DNA from: a virus
Virus record (IMG/VR): IMGVR_UViG_3300017776_006711
Span: 1-20,503 of that record
Reading direction: 5' to 3' (one strand)
Length of the DNA: 20,503 bases
In this document: positions 19,586 through 20,503 of the stretch, in pieces
Layout: each line of letters starts with the position of its first letter
How positions within the stretch are numbered: position 1 is the stretch's first letter
Translations under genes and position numbers: made by a program
Notes under the pieces: model-generated
What the model was told of the DNA's origin: nothing
Seen by the model: only the letters and a program-made list of their open reading frames with translations
The model's database searches: none

Positions 19586-20503
19586 CAGGCATATTCATTT
19601 GAATTTCAAAAACTTTGTAATTGAAACCTTCTCTAGTATATATCTCAATTCTTTCCTGCGCATGTTTCATTGTATAGTTCTTTCTTTTGCGCCATGAAAG
19701 GTTGTCGGATATATCGTAAATGGTAGTACCTTGGCCGTCATCTGACTTTCTTAGTCCTCGACCAATACTTTGCAGAACTCTGATTTGACTTTTTGTTGGC
19801 GCTGCAAATACAATGTTGTGAAGGTTTTTAATGTTAATGCCTGTACTAAAAGTTCCTGCAGAAGCAACAATAATCGCATCCTTTTCCGATTCGGTAATTT
19901 CACGAATCGTTTCTCTTTCAGTGGCGTTAACTTCTCCACTAACATAAAAGATTTTTCTGTCATCGTCAGCCATTTCTTTTATCATATTATAAAGTGGCTT
20001 ACCGTGTTTCTTGACAAGATTGAATATCACCAAGCTGTTTCCTTTTTGGCTTAGTGCCAACTTTGATATAAACTCGTTGCGCAGCGGATGCTCTACAATG
20101 GTTGCAATCTCCGCCTGATAATCCATCTTAGCGGCAGCCTTTCTCAACACGTCATCATGCTTTAAAACAATACATTGAATCTTAAGATTGGCGAGTGTGT
20201 CGTTATCAATAAGGTTCTTTGTAGTAATCACTTTGTGTATAGGACCAAAGTTTCCAATAAGAACAAGTTCATTACACTGGCTTCCATCTAAAGTACCTGT
20301 TGTACCAATTCTATATCCAGCACCTGACAAATTGTTCATGATAGAATTAAGGCTTTTAGCTTTGAACAAATGTGCTTCATCCCCTATCACCATACCGTAT
20401 TGAGTGAACCATCCTTTACCACACTTAATAGCGCTTTGCCAAGTAGTGATAACAACATTAGCTTCAAAGTTGTGCTTCTCCTTTCCTGAATAAATTTGGT
20501 GGC
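19572..20503 (-). CDS. uvsW: UvsW-type DNA/RNA helicase, partial (N-terminus beyond the right edge)
   Basis: A superfamily 2 helicase. The frame is open to the right edge, so the first part including Walker A is missing. Visible are VVITTWQS (motif Ia/Ib region), VIGDEAHLF (DEAH box), GTTGTLDGS (motif III), KNEF-type linker, YVSGEVNATERE, IIVASAGTFSTGINIKNLHNIVFA (motif V region, written only in part as FSTGINIKNLHNI) and QSIGRGLRKSDDG (motif VI). T4 UvsW unwinds R-loops and branched DNA, shuts down origin-dependent replication and supports recombination. T4 has DECH where this protein has DEAH. The 103-aa gene overlaps its end by 14 bp. Confidence 0.94.
   Translation of the reverse strand, partial: HQIYSGKEKHNFEANVVITTWQSAIKCGKGWFTQYGMVIGDEAHLFKAKSLNSIMNNLSGAGYRIGTTGTLDGSQCNELVLIGNFGPIHKVITTKNLIDNDTLANLKIQCIVLKHDDVLRKAAAKMDYQAEIATIVEHPLRNEFISKLALSQKGNSLVIFNLVKKHGKPLYNMIKEMADDDRKIFYVSGEVNATERETIREITESEKDAIIVASAGTFSTGINIKNLHNIVFAAPTKSQIRVLQSIGRGLRKSDDGQGTTIYDISDNLSWRKRKNYTMKHAQERIEIYTREGFNYKVFEIQMNMPDDTK

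Noticed and set aside
19770-20054. Plus-strand frame as the target of the antisense promoter
   Set aside because: It starts more than 500 bp from the promoter and is opposite well-conserved uvsW motifs, so it is probably a shadow.

Overview
The window is a segment of a T4-like (tevenvirus-type, contractile-tail) bacteriophage genome, with all recognisable genes on the minus strand. The evidence is a near-complete T4 replication and late-transcription core: UvsW helicase (cut by the right edge), gp55 late sigma factor, gp47 and gp46 recombination nuclease subunits, gp45 sliding clamp, gp44 and gp62 clamp loader, RegA translational repressor and gp43 family B DNA polymerase. Hsp20 and a CobS-like AAA+ ATPase point to the marine branch of the group (cyanophage or pelagiphage relatives). 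The host cannot be fixed from the sequence.

Read in the direction of transcription (right to left), the layout is: uvsW and an overlapping 103-aa gene; then a promoter, gp55, gp47 and gp46, with overlapping ends; a promoter with a 79-aa gene and a large HExxH + VWA (CobT-like) protein; a promoter with its CobS-like MoxR/AAA+ partner and an 85-aa protein, closed by a strong terminator; a promoter, gp45, a 75-aa acidic protein, tRNA-Ala(UGC), a glycine-zipper lipoprotein, a 97-aa gene and a 28-aa membrane peptide; a promoter, gp44 and gp62; a late-type promoter and regA; a cluster of late promoter motifs, a tandem pair of paralogous small proteins and hsp20, closed by a terminator; a CPxC membrane protein; a promoter, gp43, a MazG-like pyrophosphohydrolase, a primase-like protein, a 94-aa protein, a 68-aa membrane protein and a flavin-dependent halogenase-like gene interrupted by an in-frame TAG; a promoter and an 87-aa gene; and a partial gene at the left edge.

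The least expected structure is in the promoters. Seven minus-strand sites share TTTACA (once TTTACT), a 17-bp spacer and TATAAT or TAGAAT. In five of them (gp43, gp44, gp45, gp55 and the 87-aa gene) exactly 6 bp lie between the -10 box and the ATG, which predicts leaderless mRNAs starting on the A of the start codon. A TATAAATA late-type motif sits at the equivalent distance from regA. An eighth site of the same consensus points the other way, antisense to the 103-aa gene and uvsW. Shine-Dalgarno sequences are rare; hsp20 has a clear one.

Other notable points are the amber codon in the halogenase-like gene, the MoxR/peptidase-VWA pair, the triple late promoter before the paralog pair, a duplicated 47-bp promoter block, a primase-like protein lacking an expected motif, and related hydrophobic C-terminal tails on gp43, gp55 and the 75-aa protein that could be sliding-clamp contacts.
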